From assembly GCA_018660825.1 (NCBI GenBank), contig JABJJO010000026.1, forward strand, positions 1 through 62,832: a stretch of DNA of 62,832 nt, written 5' to 3'. The DNA comes from Planctomycetaceae bacterium. Its GTDB lineage: Bacteria > Planctomycetota > Planctomycetia > Pirellulales > Pirellulaceae. Under the pieces are notes generated by a model. That model saw only the letters and a program-made list of their open reading frames with translations, was not told where the DNA came from and ran no database searches. Positions 36,306-45,900 of this stretch are shown piece by piece (the stretch's first letter is position 1; each line of letters begins with the position of its first letter). Position numbers and translations under genes: made by a program.

Positions 36306-38384
36306 ATGCACCCAATGAGTCGCCGAGAGTTGGTTCGAGTGGGAGGACTTGCAATGGGGGGCCTCGCGCTGCCGCGACTATTGAGCGCTTCGCCTAGCGA
36401 AGAGTTGCATGGCCCTTCGTTTGGTAAAGCCAAAAACGTGATTTTTTTGTATCTCAATGGTGGGCCTCCCCAACATGAAACGTTCGATCCTAAACCTAAC
36501 GCGCCCGTAGAAATTCGCGGCCCGTTTAAACCAATTCAAACCACCGTACCCGGAATGCAGTTTTGCGAACTGTTGCCTAGAACCGCCGCATTGGCTGATA
36601 AATTGGCGGTTATTCGGAGTATGGCAACCGATGACAATATTCATTCCAGTAGTGGGCATTGGGTACTGACCGGCTATAAGTATCAAGGCCCGAATGCCCG
36701 TACGATCCAGCCGTCGGACTGGCCTTTTTATGGATCGCAAATCAAACGCTATCGTCCGAGTGACGTTATGCCTGGGTTGAGTACAGTGATGATCCCAGAT
36801 GTTATTCGCTTGAATGCCAGTGTTACACCGGCTGGGCAAACAGGTGGATTGATGGGGGCTCAATGGAATCCAGAGCGATTTGTCGGTGACCCGTCGCGTG
36901 AAGACTATCGTATTGAAGGGCTCGAACCTCTTGGAATTACCACCGGACGCCTGCAACAACGCCGTAGATTACAACAAAAATTTGAGGATCGGCTGCGGGA
37001 AATTGATGGTGCTAAGAGCTTGGATGTCTTTTCAACCTATCAACGCCAAGCGTTTGATTTATTGACGTCGGGAAAAGCGAGAACGGCGTTTTCAATTGAT
37101 CAAGAATCTGCTGCCGTGCGAGATCGTTACGGTCGTAATCGATGGGGTCAATGTGTATTGTTGGCTAGACGGTTAATTGAATCGGGTGTGCGTTTGGTAC
37201 ACGTTAATTGGCCACGCGAACCAGGTGATAATGCTTCAGATAATCCGCTGTGGGACACGCATGCCCAGAATCACGATCGCCTGGAAGATGTACTATGCCC
37301 AATTTTTGATGTTGGGTATTCCGCTTTAATTACGGACCTCGAAGAGCGCGGATTGCTCGATGAAACACTTGTCGTTGCAATTGGAGAGTTTGGACGAACA
37401 CCCAAGATTAATGCAAAAGGTGGTCGCGATCATTGGGGCAGCGTGTTTTGTTGCACACTGGCGGGAGCGGGAATTCGGGGAGGCCAAATCTACGGCAGTT
37501 CGGATCGCGATGGTGCTTATCCGCTGACGGATCGAGTCGAACCGGGTAACTTGACGTCGACGATTTTTCATTTACTCGGCTTAGATCATCGGGGGACATT
37601 CACCGATCCTGTAGGACGAGAATTATCCTTGAGCCATGAAGAACCGTTGTTCCGTTTATTGGGTGAGCCAAAAGAGAACCTAGGTCTTGTCCCATCGACC
37701 GGTGATGTAAACCGTGTGCCAGTGTTTGATGAAAAGAGAATCATCGGTAACACGCAGTTTCAAATAGAGGATGGAATCCGTCCTGCTCAAACGCCATCGC
37801 GTCCGAAAGGTTGGCGGCAACTCGTTACGCCGGCAGACAACGGTGTCGTTATTTCGTTGGCGCCGCCCCAGGAAATCCAAAGACTAGAATTACTCCAACA
37901 TGTTCAGTTTTTGTTTGGTGGGTTAACTAAGGAAATAGCTAAGACGACAGCGGCAATTCTTGGCCAAGAAGTTCGTAGTCCGTTCCCGGGGACTTATCGT
38001 ATTAAGATTGAATTACTTGCTGATGGTGATGCGCAGTCGTTCGCAGACTTGTTCGATGATCAACTGACCTGTCACCTTGTCTACTTTCAATTCACCCAAC
38101 AAGATAAGCAAATCAATGGCCGTAAGGTCATGGCGGAACAACAAATTAAGCCGACGTTGGTTGATGGAGTCAGTCCAACATCGCAAACGTTTGAATTTAC
38201 AAAGCAATTCGTAAATACAACTCCCGGTACTAACTTTTCATTTGGACTCGGATTAGGCATCGGGTTAGAAATTCGCAATGCGAGCGGTCGGGTTATATCT
38301 GTCTCTAAACAGGTCTCTTTAAGAGTGACCCGATATGAATTAGAATTCCTCGGTAAAGAACGAAATAAAGATGTAACGTCCTAA
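36306..38384 (+). CDS. DUF1501 protein with extra C-terminal domain
   Basis: 692 residues. Twin-arginine signal MSRRELVRVGG with a hydrophobic run to about residue 28, then a DUF1501 domain (about 45-450): LYLNGGPPQHETFDPKP, AVIRSMATDDNIHSSSGHW, VVAIGEFGRTPKINAKGGRDHWG. Beyond about 470 is a 220-residue extension with no family I recognise and no cytochrome motif. Unlike the copy at 18649-20118 it is not next to a DUF1549/DUF1553 gene; instead it is followed by a sulfatase. It was started at the ATG directly before the RR motif. Confidence 0.88.
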   Translation: MHPMSRRELVRVGGLAMGGLALPRLLSASPSEELHGPSFGKAKNVIFLYLNGGPPQHETFDPKPNAPVEIRGPFKPIQTTVPGMQFCELLPRTAALADKLAVIRSMATDDNIHSSSGHWVLTGYKYQGPNARTIQPSDWPFYGSQIKRYRPSDVMPGLSTVMIPDVIRLNASVTPAGQTGGLMGAQWNPERFVGDPSREDYRIEGLEPLGITTGRLQQRRRLQQKFEDRLREIDGAKSLDVFSTYQRQAFDLLTSGKARTAFSIDQESAAVRDRYGRNRWGQCVLLARRLIESGVRLVHVNWPREPGDNASDNPLWDTHAQNHDRLEDVLCPIFDVGYSALITDLEERGLLDETLVVAIGEFGRTPKINAKGGRDHWGSVFCCTLAGAGIRGGQIYGSSDRDGAYPLTDRVEPGNLTSTIFHLLGLDHRGTFTDPVGRELSLSHEEPLFRLLGEPKENLGLVPSTGDVNRVPVFDEKRIIGNTQFQIEDGIRPAQTPSRPKGWRQLVTPADNGVVISLAPPQEIQRLELLQHVQFLFGGLTKEIAKTTAAILGQEVRSPFPGTYRIKIELLADGDAQSFADLFDDQLTCHLVYFQFTQQDKQINGRKVMAEQQIKPTLVDGVSPTSQTFEFTKQFVNTTPGTNFSFGLGLGIGLEIRNASGRVISVSKQVSLRVTRYELEFLGKERNKDVTS

Positions 38385-38471
38385 CGGTTTACGTTGAACA
38401 ACGAGAGAATATTTGTATTGCTTCGCTGCGCTCGATGACAGTTGTGCGCCACGTATAAAGGAAAGATTTAG

Positions 38472-40052
38472 ATGAGAATAAAAGGTATGTTTGTCACCAT
38501 GTTGTTGGTATTGCTAATTGGGATGGCCGCCAACCAAGGGCACTTACTTGCAGATGAACGGCCCAATATTGTGCTAATCATGGCTGATGATCTCGGTTTT
38601 TCGGATATCGGCTGTTATGGTTCCGAAATCAAAACGCCGGCCTTGGACGATTTAGCTAATCACGGTCTGCGATTTAGCCAGTTTTATAACACGGCAAAAT
38701 GTCACAGTTCACGGGTTTCGCTTTTAACGGGACTGTATTGTGATCAAGCCGGTGGCGCGAGTCTAAAACGAGGTGTTACGATTGCTGAAGTGTTAAAAGA
38801 TGCGGGTTACTTTACTTCGATGGTTGGTAAATGGCATTTGAACAATCAACCCACCGATTTTGGATTTGAACGGTATTGGGGGCATTTGTCAGGTGCAACG
38901 AATTTCTTCACCGGTGATGATACGTTTCGATTGAACGGGGAGCGTTGGGCTGTCCCGCCAGAGTTCAACGGAAAACCGTTTTACACCACAAATGTGATTG
39001 CAGATTTTGCGCTCGATTTTATGGACGAAGGAATCGATAGTGGTAAACCGTTTTTGCTGTACGCTGCTTTTAATGCTCCACATTATCCGCTGCAAGCACC
39101 CGAGGCTGATGTTAAGCAACAGCTCGGTAATTACGAGGATGGTTGGGACCATTTGCGGAAAACGAGATTCGCCCGGCAGTTAGAGCAGGGGTTGTTTCCC
39201 GCAGGGACTATGTTAAGCCAGCGCAGCGATCATGTGCCAGCATGGAAATCGTTAAACGCACAGGAGCAACAATGGGAATCGGATCGAATGGAAGTCTACG
39301 CAGCAATGGTGAGTGTGTTAGATCGCAATATTGGACGGATTATTGAACACTTAAAGGCCAAAGGCGTTTTGGATAACACATTGATATTATTTTGTAGTGA
39401 TAACGGGGGCTGTCCCTTTGAACGTACTCGTGGGCGATATTTAAAACCGTGGGATCCGAAATCTTATTGGTGTTATGACGCGAGTTGGGCTAATGCCTGC
39501 AACACCCCATTTCGGCTCTATAAACAGAATCAACATGAAGGCGGAATTTCCTCGCCTCTTATCGCGCATTGGCCAAAAGGTATAAAAACGACACCAGGTG
39601 AAATTACAGCGCAACCAGGTCATTTGATTGACTTCATGGCAACTTTTATTGACGTAGCGAATGCAACCTATTTAAACAACGTCGAGGGCAGGCAGGTGGA
39701 TCCGCTTCAAGGTAAGTCATTAGTCCCGATTTTCAACGGAACCAAACGAACGCCTCACGAAAAATTGTATTTTCATTTTGGATTCGATCGAGCTTGGCGG
39801 GAAGGCGATTGGAAGTTGGTGTCGGCCAAACGTGGTCGCTGGGAGTTGTATAACTTAGCCACAGATCGTACTGAAATGCATGATCTCGCTAACAAGTTTC
39901 CGCAGCGTGTGGCTGCGATGGAAAAGCGGTGGTTGGAAACCGCTCGAAATGTAGAGCGGCTTTCTGATAAACAACTAGCTCCCGTTAGACCCGTTATTAC
40001 CAAGTTGAATTTTCGGAAAGATACGACTACCGGAAATGCGGCAGCAAATTAA
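38472..40052 (+). CDS. exported sulfatase
   Basis: 526 residues with a signal peptide (about 1-27). The sulfatase active site starts at ADDLGFSDIGCYG (metal-binding aspartates), and the formylglycine motif is C77-H-S-S-R-V-S-L-L-T-G, with serine where proline or alanine is most common. GKWHLN, AAFNAPHYPLQ and LILFCSDNGG follow. It hydrolyses sulfate esters, in planctomycetes mostly of algal polysaccharides. Good Shine-Dalgarno AAGGAAAG 6 nt before the ATG. It is 87 bp after the DUF1501 gene and 28 bp before the PHP gene, so an operon is likely. A formylglycine-generating enzyme is needed but not in the window. Confidence 0.93.
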   Translation: MRIKGMFVTMLLVLLIGMAANQGHLLADERPNIVLIMADDLGFSDIGCYGSEIKTPALDDLANHGLRFSQFYNTAKCHSSRVSLLTGLYCDQAGGASLKRGVTIAEVLKDAGYFTSMVGKWHLNNQPTDFGFERYWGHLSGATNFFTGDDTFRLNGERWAVPPEFNGKPFYTTNVIADFALDFMDEGIDSGKPFLLYAAFNAPHYPLQAPEADVKQQLGNYEDGWDHLRKTRFARQLEQGLFPAGTMLSQRSDHVPAWKSLNAQEQQWESDRMEVYAAMVSVLDRNIGRIIEHLKAKGVLDNTLILFCSDNGGCPFERTRGRYLKPWDPKSYWCYDASWANACNTPFRLYKQNQHEGGISSPLIAHWPKGIKTTPGEITAQPGHLIDFMATFIDVANATYLNNVEGRQVDPLQGKSLVPIFNGTKRTPHEKLYFHFGFDRAWREGDWKLVSAKRGRWELYNLATDRTEMHDLANKFPQRVAAMEKRWLETARNVERLSDKQLAPVRPVITKLNFRKDTTTGNAAAN

Positions 40053-40080
40053 TAGAGTAAATTTGGAAAGGAATTAGATA

Positions 40081-41346
40081 ATGTTGAAATGGGTGTGGAC
40101 TGCTGTTTTATTGATTACCGTTAGTAGTTTTGTTAACGGCGCGGAAAAGTGGTACAAGGGCAACACGCACACTCATACGTTTTGGAGCGACGGCAATGAT
40201 TTTCCCGAACGGGTTGTCAAATGGTATGCAGAAAATGGTTATGATTTTCTCGTGCTGTCAGATCATAATATTCTCAGTCGTGGTGAGAAATGGATGTCTG
40301 TTGAGAAATTGAAGGAACGTGGGGGCGATGACATACTCGAAAAATACGCTGCGTCTTTTGGAAAGAAATGGGTCGAATCGCGTGGTACGCTTGGTGAAAA
40401 ATCACATGAGATTCGGCTGAAGAGACTTGCTGAGTTTCGAGACATGTTTGAAGTGCCCGCCAAGTTTTTGATGATCGAGGGCGAAGAGATATCAGATAAA
40501 GCTGAAGATGTCCCAGTGCATATGAACGCGATCAATGTGCAATCCGTGATCGCGCCTGCCGGCGGAGCCACAGCACTTGATGCACTCAAGGGCAATGTGC
40601 GCATTGTGGCTAGGCAATCGCGGTTGACCAAGCAACCGATCTTGTTGCACCTAAACCATCCGAATTTTCATTATGCTATTACCGCGGAAGAACTGGCCTC
40701 GGTTATTCAGCAAGAGTTCTTTGAAATTTGTAATACGAGTTCTGATTGCAATCAGTTAGGCGACGAATTTCATCCGTCATTAGATGAGTTTTGGGACGTC
40801 GCTAATACACTCAGATTAGCGAAATTGCAAAGCCCTCCATTGTTTGGTGTGGGAGTTGATGACGCGCATAATTACCATGGGCGCGGCTCAAGTCCTCCGG
40901 GAGGATCGTTTGTAATGGTACGTAGTAAGAGCCTCAAGCCAGCGGCTATTATTACAGCCATGAGAATTGGAGAGTTCTATTCTTCGTCTGGTGTCTTGTT
41001 AACAGATGTGCAATATTCAATGAGGACAAAAGAGTATGTGATTGATATTCAAGCGGAAGATGGTGTGACCTATACGACTCAGTTTATAGGGACTCTCACC
41101 AATGCTGATTTAGGCTCCACACCTCGACTAGGTGCAGGCGGAGCGGTACAGCGTGCTACGCGGATCTATTCAGATGATGTGGGCAAAGTGCTAGCAACGG
41201 TCAAGGGAGCCCATGCCAGCTATACACTGTCCGGCAAAGAATTGTATGTTCGAGCAGTTATTACCTCGGATAAAAAACACTCGTTGCCAACTTATCCTGG
41301 ACAACTACAACAGGCGTGGGTTCAGCCCGTGGGTTGGCGGCGGTAA
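40081..41346 (+). CDS. exported PHP-like phosphoesterase
   Basis: 421 residues with a signal peptide (about 1-21). GNTHTHTFWSDG (28-38) followed by FLVLSDHN and later LHLNHPNFHY, GVGVDDAHNYHG supply the metal ligands of a PHP (polymerase and histidinol phosphatase) domain. Secreted relatives lie in polysaccharide or phosphonate utilisation gene sets. AAAGGA lies 8 nt before the ATG. It is the third gene of the DUF1501-sulfatase set. Its TAA abuts, with no spacer, the stop codon of the minus-strand propeller gene. Confidence 0.88.
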   Translation: MLKWVWTAVLLITVSSFVNGAEKWYKGNTHTHTFWSDGNDFPERVVKWYAENGYDFLVLSDHNILSRGEKWMSVEKLKERGGDDILEKYAASFGKKWVESRGTLGEKSHEIRLKRLAEFRDMFEVPAKFLMIEGEEISDKAEDVPVHMNAINVQSVIAPAGGATALDALKGNVRIVARQSRLTKQPILLHLNHPNFHYAITAEELASVIQQEFFEICNTSSDCNQLGDEFHPSLDEFWDVANTLRLAKLQSPPLFGVGVDDAHNYHGRGSSPPGGSFVMVRSKSLKPAAIITAMRIGEFYSSSGVLLTDVQYSMRTKEYVIDIQAEDGVTYTTQFIGTLTNADLGSTPRLGAGGAVQRATRIYSDDVGKVLATVKGAHASYTLSGKELYVRAVITSDKKHSLPTYPGQLQQAWVQPVGWRR

Positions 41347-42930
41347 TTATGGAGTGGTCGTGATACAAATCAGTTCTTTTAGCGTACGTGCATAGAGGCG
41401 GCCATTGGCATAGGAGAGTCCGGAAAGGGACCAGGTTTCCCCTGCCAGTCCCAGATCACTGATAGACAACAGCGCCCGCTGATCGAGTATTTTGGCGTCC
41501 CAGCGAAGGACGTAAACCACACCAACCATGGTTGGAAAATAGATGTTCTTGCCAACGACAATCGGGGGTGGAGCGGACACGTGTCCCCAACCCGATCCAG
41601 CATTGCGTTTGTCCTGAGTGACCAGAAAGCCCTCCGCATTTCGAAGGTCATTGGGCAGTGTGGTGTCCCAGCGGAGCACATCCTCTTGATCTGGAAGCCT
41701 CACGACCTGAGCGGGTACCTGTAAATATTCAACGCCGCCGGTTTCAATGTGAACTCGGCCAATCATCTTTGCGTGATGAGCCATAAAATAGTGGTAGTCG
41801 CCAATCAGTAGATTTGTCTGATAGGTGATCGGTTTTTTATAGCCACGGATGTAATCATTGAGGTCTTGATTGACTTTACGAGTGTAGCCGGCAGGGGTGT
41901 GGACACATACAGCGACTTGTTTCGTTAAAGACTGCCGTTGTCGGATGTCTCCCGTCCCGATATCCAGCACGAGATGTTCTGTGCCACTGAAGTGACAGGC
42001 CATTTGTTCGTTCCAGCAGGTATTTTGAAATGTTGGATATTTCAGGATGGCTTTGTTCCAGATGGACTTTCCGTTATCTGCATTTACAAGTGACAGTCCG
42101 TATGGTTTTTCCAGCGGATTGTGTCCTCCTCCGCGTCCGGTGAGAATGGCTGCCTGACCATTGGCGAGATGACCAAACAGCGAAGTGGAATGTATCGAGG
42201 TTCCAGCTTCAGCGACCCACTGGCGTTTCCCCGTTTTTACATTGAACGATTGCAAGTGAGTCCAGTACCGTGGGTTTGCATCAAGCGATCGCGCCTTTCC
42301 CTTGTCCAGTAAATTCAGCGGCAAGTCCTGATGGGGCGTTTGCACAACGACAAGGTGGTCGTCAAAGATTAACGGCTCATGCTGTCGCGAATGATGTCTG
42401 CCGAATGGCGTCCATGCATACGACCAGACCTGTTTACCGTCAAAGTCAAAGGTCTGGATTGATCCACCCACATTCACAAAGCAGATGTGTTTACCATCGG
42501 TGGCTGGTGAAGCTGCCGTATTATCACTGAACAGGCTGGAGAGATCTATTTCGCGGACACCGGGGATATCCCGCTGCCACCGTAGCTCGCCCGTGATTGC
42601 ATCAAATGCCTGACCTACGCAAAGCGAGCCGGTTTGTGTGTCTTGCTTGACGGGGGCATGAGACAGGACAAATGCATGTTTTCCGGACAGAATCACCGTT
42701 CCCTGGCCGGTGTTCGGCAAAGCTGTTCGCCACAATATATTCTTGTTAGTCGAAACGCTAAAGAACGACGGAGCGGAACCCTGAACCACGAAATTATGGT
42801 TCGGCCCAGCGGCCTGATGCCAGTTGTCGCTCCAGGCGGATGAGGTTCCGAAAAAAAGCAGGATAACCGTTGGCAGCCAACAGTTTCGAAAATATCCGAC
42901 GAATGTTTTAGTGATTGTGGTCGTGCTCAT
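41347..42930 (-). CDS. exported PQQ-type beta-propeller protein
   Basis: 527 residues with a signal peptide (about 1-33). Repeated W-x-x-x-L-P and G-E-L-R-W-Q-R blades mark an eight-bladed PQQ-dehydrogenase-like propeller (for example LCVGQAFDAITGELRWQRDI and WVAEAGTSIHSTSL). No PQQ ligands or heme motif are obvious, so catalytic status is open. Its start overlaps the end of the 1647-residue gene by 23 bp, so the two are translationally coupled and probably function together in the periplasm. Confidence 0.85.
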   Translation of the reverse strand: MSTTTITKTFVGYFRNCWLPTVILLFFGTSSAWSDNWHQAAGPNHNFVVQGSAPSFFSVSTNKNILWRTALPNTGQGTVILSGKHAFVLSHAPVKQDTQTGSLCVGQAFDAITGELRWQRDIPGVREIDLSSLFSDNTAASPATDGKHICFVNVGGSIQTFDFDGKQVWSYAWTPFGRHHSRQHEPLIFDDHLVVVQTPHQDLPLNLLDKGKARSLDANPRYWTHLQSFNVKTGKRQWVAEAGTSIHSTSLFGHLANGQAAILTGRGGGHNPLEKPYGLSLVNADNGKSIWNKAILKYPTFQNTCWNEQMACHFSGTEHLVLDIGTGDIRQRQSLTKQVAVCVHTPAGYTRKVNQDLNDYIRGYKKPITYQTNLLIGDYHYFMAHHAKMIGRVHIETGGVEYLQVPAQVVRLPDQEDVLRWDTTLPNDLRNAEGFLVTQDKRNAGSGWGHVSAPPPIVVGKNIYFPTMVGVVYVLRWDAKILDQRALLSISDLGLAGETWSLSGLSYANGRLYARTLKELICITTTP

Positions 42931-45900
42931 ATTGCTTGTCGGTTTTGTCTCCGCGGGCCATGACGTACGCGATTAAGTCAAGAATTTCTTCACGCGAGAG
43001 TTTATTGAGCAATCCTTTTGGCATTAATGAGACGTCCGACTTCTTTTGGACTTCGATTTCATTACGAGCGATGATGGTCGGCTTGCCTTTGGCTAATGGG
43101 TCAATCACGACGTGAATTGCCTCATCCGTTTCTTTGACGATCATTCCAGTGATAATTTTTCCAGAATCTAACAGGAATGTTTGGGAACGGAATTTATCGT
43201 CGATTTCCTTGGAGGGCTCGATTAGCGATTTCAAGACGTTTAAAGTGGTATGTTTTTTGACGTCTAGCTTCGCCAGATCTGGACCGAAAACCTGACCTTC
43301 ATCACCTAGTTTGTGACACGATACACAACTCGCAACCTTGAACAACTCCTTGCCAACCTCAAACGATCTACCCATTGGCAGTGGATCGATATCCCCAACG
43401 AGTTCATCAAGTTTCCACTCGCGACCACGGCTGCTGAGTTTCAGTAGATCGTCCTGAATCGGCAATGGATTGTTGGCGAGGTATTTCTCTGGGTTCGCTT
43501 GATAGGCTGGTAAATCGGCTACCACATACAATGTCCCGTACATTCGTCGCCAGTGTCCGGGGTAGGTACATACGTAGGGATATACGCCGGGAGTCGTGGG
43601 GGCATCGAATAGTAGTGCTTGAACTTCACCTGTTTGTAATAATTGGCTTTGTAGCAAGATGTGCTTGCTCTGGGGAACATAATGCCGTTGCATCGCGTCT
43701 GGATCGCGTCCAGTTGATTCCGCGAGCAAGCCTATTTCTTCCATCGTGCCTGGAGCCGTGATGACAAAGTTGTGAGGCATGTTGTCTGTATTGGAAAAAC
43801 GGAACTCAACAGGTTTCCCAGCTTGAACAGCAACTTGTTCTTTGTCGTAGATCATGCGATGTGCAACGGTGCCGATGGCAATGACTCGTACATCCAAGTT
43901 CTTCAACCGCTCTTCGATTGCTTGTCCTTGATCCGAGGGTAGTTGTTTGCCGACAGCACGTGCTAGTTTGATGGCTTCCAGTGCCGGGCCCGCTGTTCGA
44001 AATTGAGCAGGGATTTCACTTAAATAGGCAACAAGATTGTCTGCTAGCGTTGGAAGTTGTGCTTTGTTCCAATGCTCTGGTGCAATGGTTAATAATGCAG
44101 CAATAGCAGAATTGCGATGCAGTCCCGCTTTGAGCAGTAGTGTTAGGTCGGTGAACATTTCGGGCTCGTGACCAGGTACTGTTACCAAAGCTCGGATCGC
44201 ATGGTCATGCAAAGTTTCTCCGCCACTTACCGACAATCGATTAGCAGGAATATCTTGCTTCTTGATGCCGGGACCAGACCAACGAATGGCTAACGCATCA
44301 CCGCCACCATTATCGAAATAGGTAACCACGATTTTGTGCGCGCCTGTCGAAAGATTGATCGTCGCCGACTTTTCAATGGGCCCGTGCAAGCCGTCATTGT
44401 TGACTAATAACTTGTCGTCAAGATAGATTCGAGAGCCATCATCCGAGGTAGCATAAAACGTGTATTTACCGGTTTTATTAATTTGGAGATAGCCGGTGAA
44501 TTTCAAGGCAAACCTATCGATCTCCTTACGTTGAGGAACATTGATACTGATCGCTGGAACGACTCCCGATTGTTTGGGAGTCATCTTATCGAGCGTTTTA
44601 ATATCAACATTAGCCCCTGAAGGAAAGTAGAAATCAACATGGATGCCGGGTAGGCCAAGGCTTCCGGTTGTGGATTCACTGCCAAGTTGACTAGGCAATT
44701 CCGTCGTCAGAGGGCGAATTTTTCCGTATAGTTGTTCACGCACATCAACACTATTGATGAGATGCACGGCACTGAGGAAATCTTGCAGGGAATCGCGGTC
44801 GCGGGTGGCAGCTAGAAAAGCGTTGTCGCCATTGCCGTCGGTAGTAATCCAGGCAGCAAAAGCGTAATGCCGCGTTTGAGCGGATTTACCAGCCAACGCT
44901 AACTGTTCAATGTCTGCAGCGCGTTGTTGTAAATTAGAAATGCTTTGTCCAACCAGTAACACAGCCAAACCTTGTGTGCTTTCGTCGCCACTCGCATCAC
45001 GTTCGATTAACAAATCGACGATGAGATTGATTTCTGAACTGTTTTGGATTTTAGCTAATCCGGTAATCGCTGTCTGAAGATGGCTGGGTGAGGCCTTAGC
45101 CCTCGCGAGAATTGCTAAATAAACGCCTTCACTGGCATCCATTTTCAAAAGATCATCAATGCTAGCATTTCGTAGTACGTATTGCTGAGCGGCGCTGGAA
45201 AGTGGCGTTTTTTTGGCAATAGCATCTTGAATGATTGCATCGACATCCAAAGATTTTGTTGCGTACGCAAGGACTTTTTGTAGTTCAGCATCGAGCGGTT
45301 TGGTCGAAACCGTGAAGACAACTTCTGCTGCCGCTAAGCCTTGAAGTTCAACGGCTGCCTTCATCGCTTCTGCGCGGACTAAAGGAGATTCATCTTTGGC
45401 AGCAGCCTGCAAGGTGGATTCCCAGTCCGACACTTTACCCGCCCAATGACCGAGGGTTCGGATGGCGGCGGACCGCACTCGAGCGTCTTCGGCTTGGAAA
45501 ACCGTTTTTAATAACCGCAGATTAGCAATTCGGTGTTCCTCGAAAACCCAGAGGCATTCTAATAGTGCTTGGGCTTGGATCGAATCTTTGATGTCCAATG
45601 TATTAGCCCAGTGGGTAACGACGGCGCTGATATCGATAGATTTTCGACCGCTGAGTTCTAGTCGTGCTCGATAACGAACGCCGTTTTCAGGCAATAAGAA
45701 TGACTGTAAAACATGTTCAATTGGTTTGCCTATCATTTTTACGGGTGCCACTAGAGGACGGCCAGGCACAGAAACTCGATAGATGCGACCATGGTTTGCG
45801 TCACGATTTGGATCGCGCATATTATGTTGCATATGTCCGACAATGGCGTTTGCCCAGTCGGATACATACAATGCTCCGTCGCCACCAATTTCAATATCGG

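Noticed and set aside
36378-36959. 193-residue frame antisense to the DUF1501 gene
   Set aside because: Fully contained on the opposite strand of a well-supported gene, with no domain or ribosome site.
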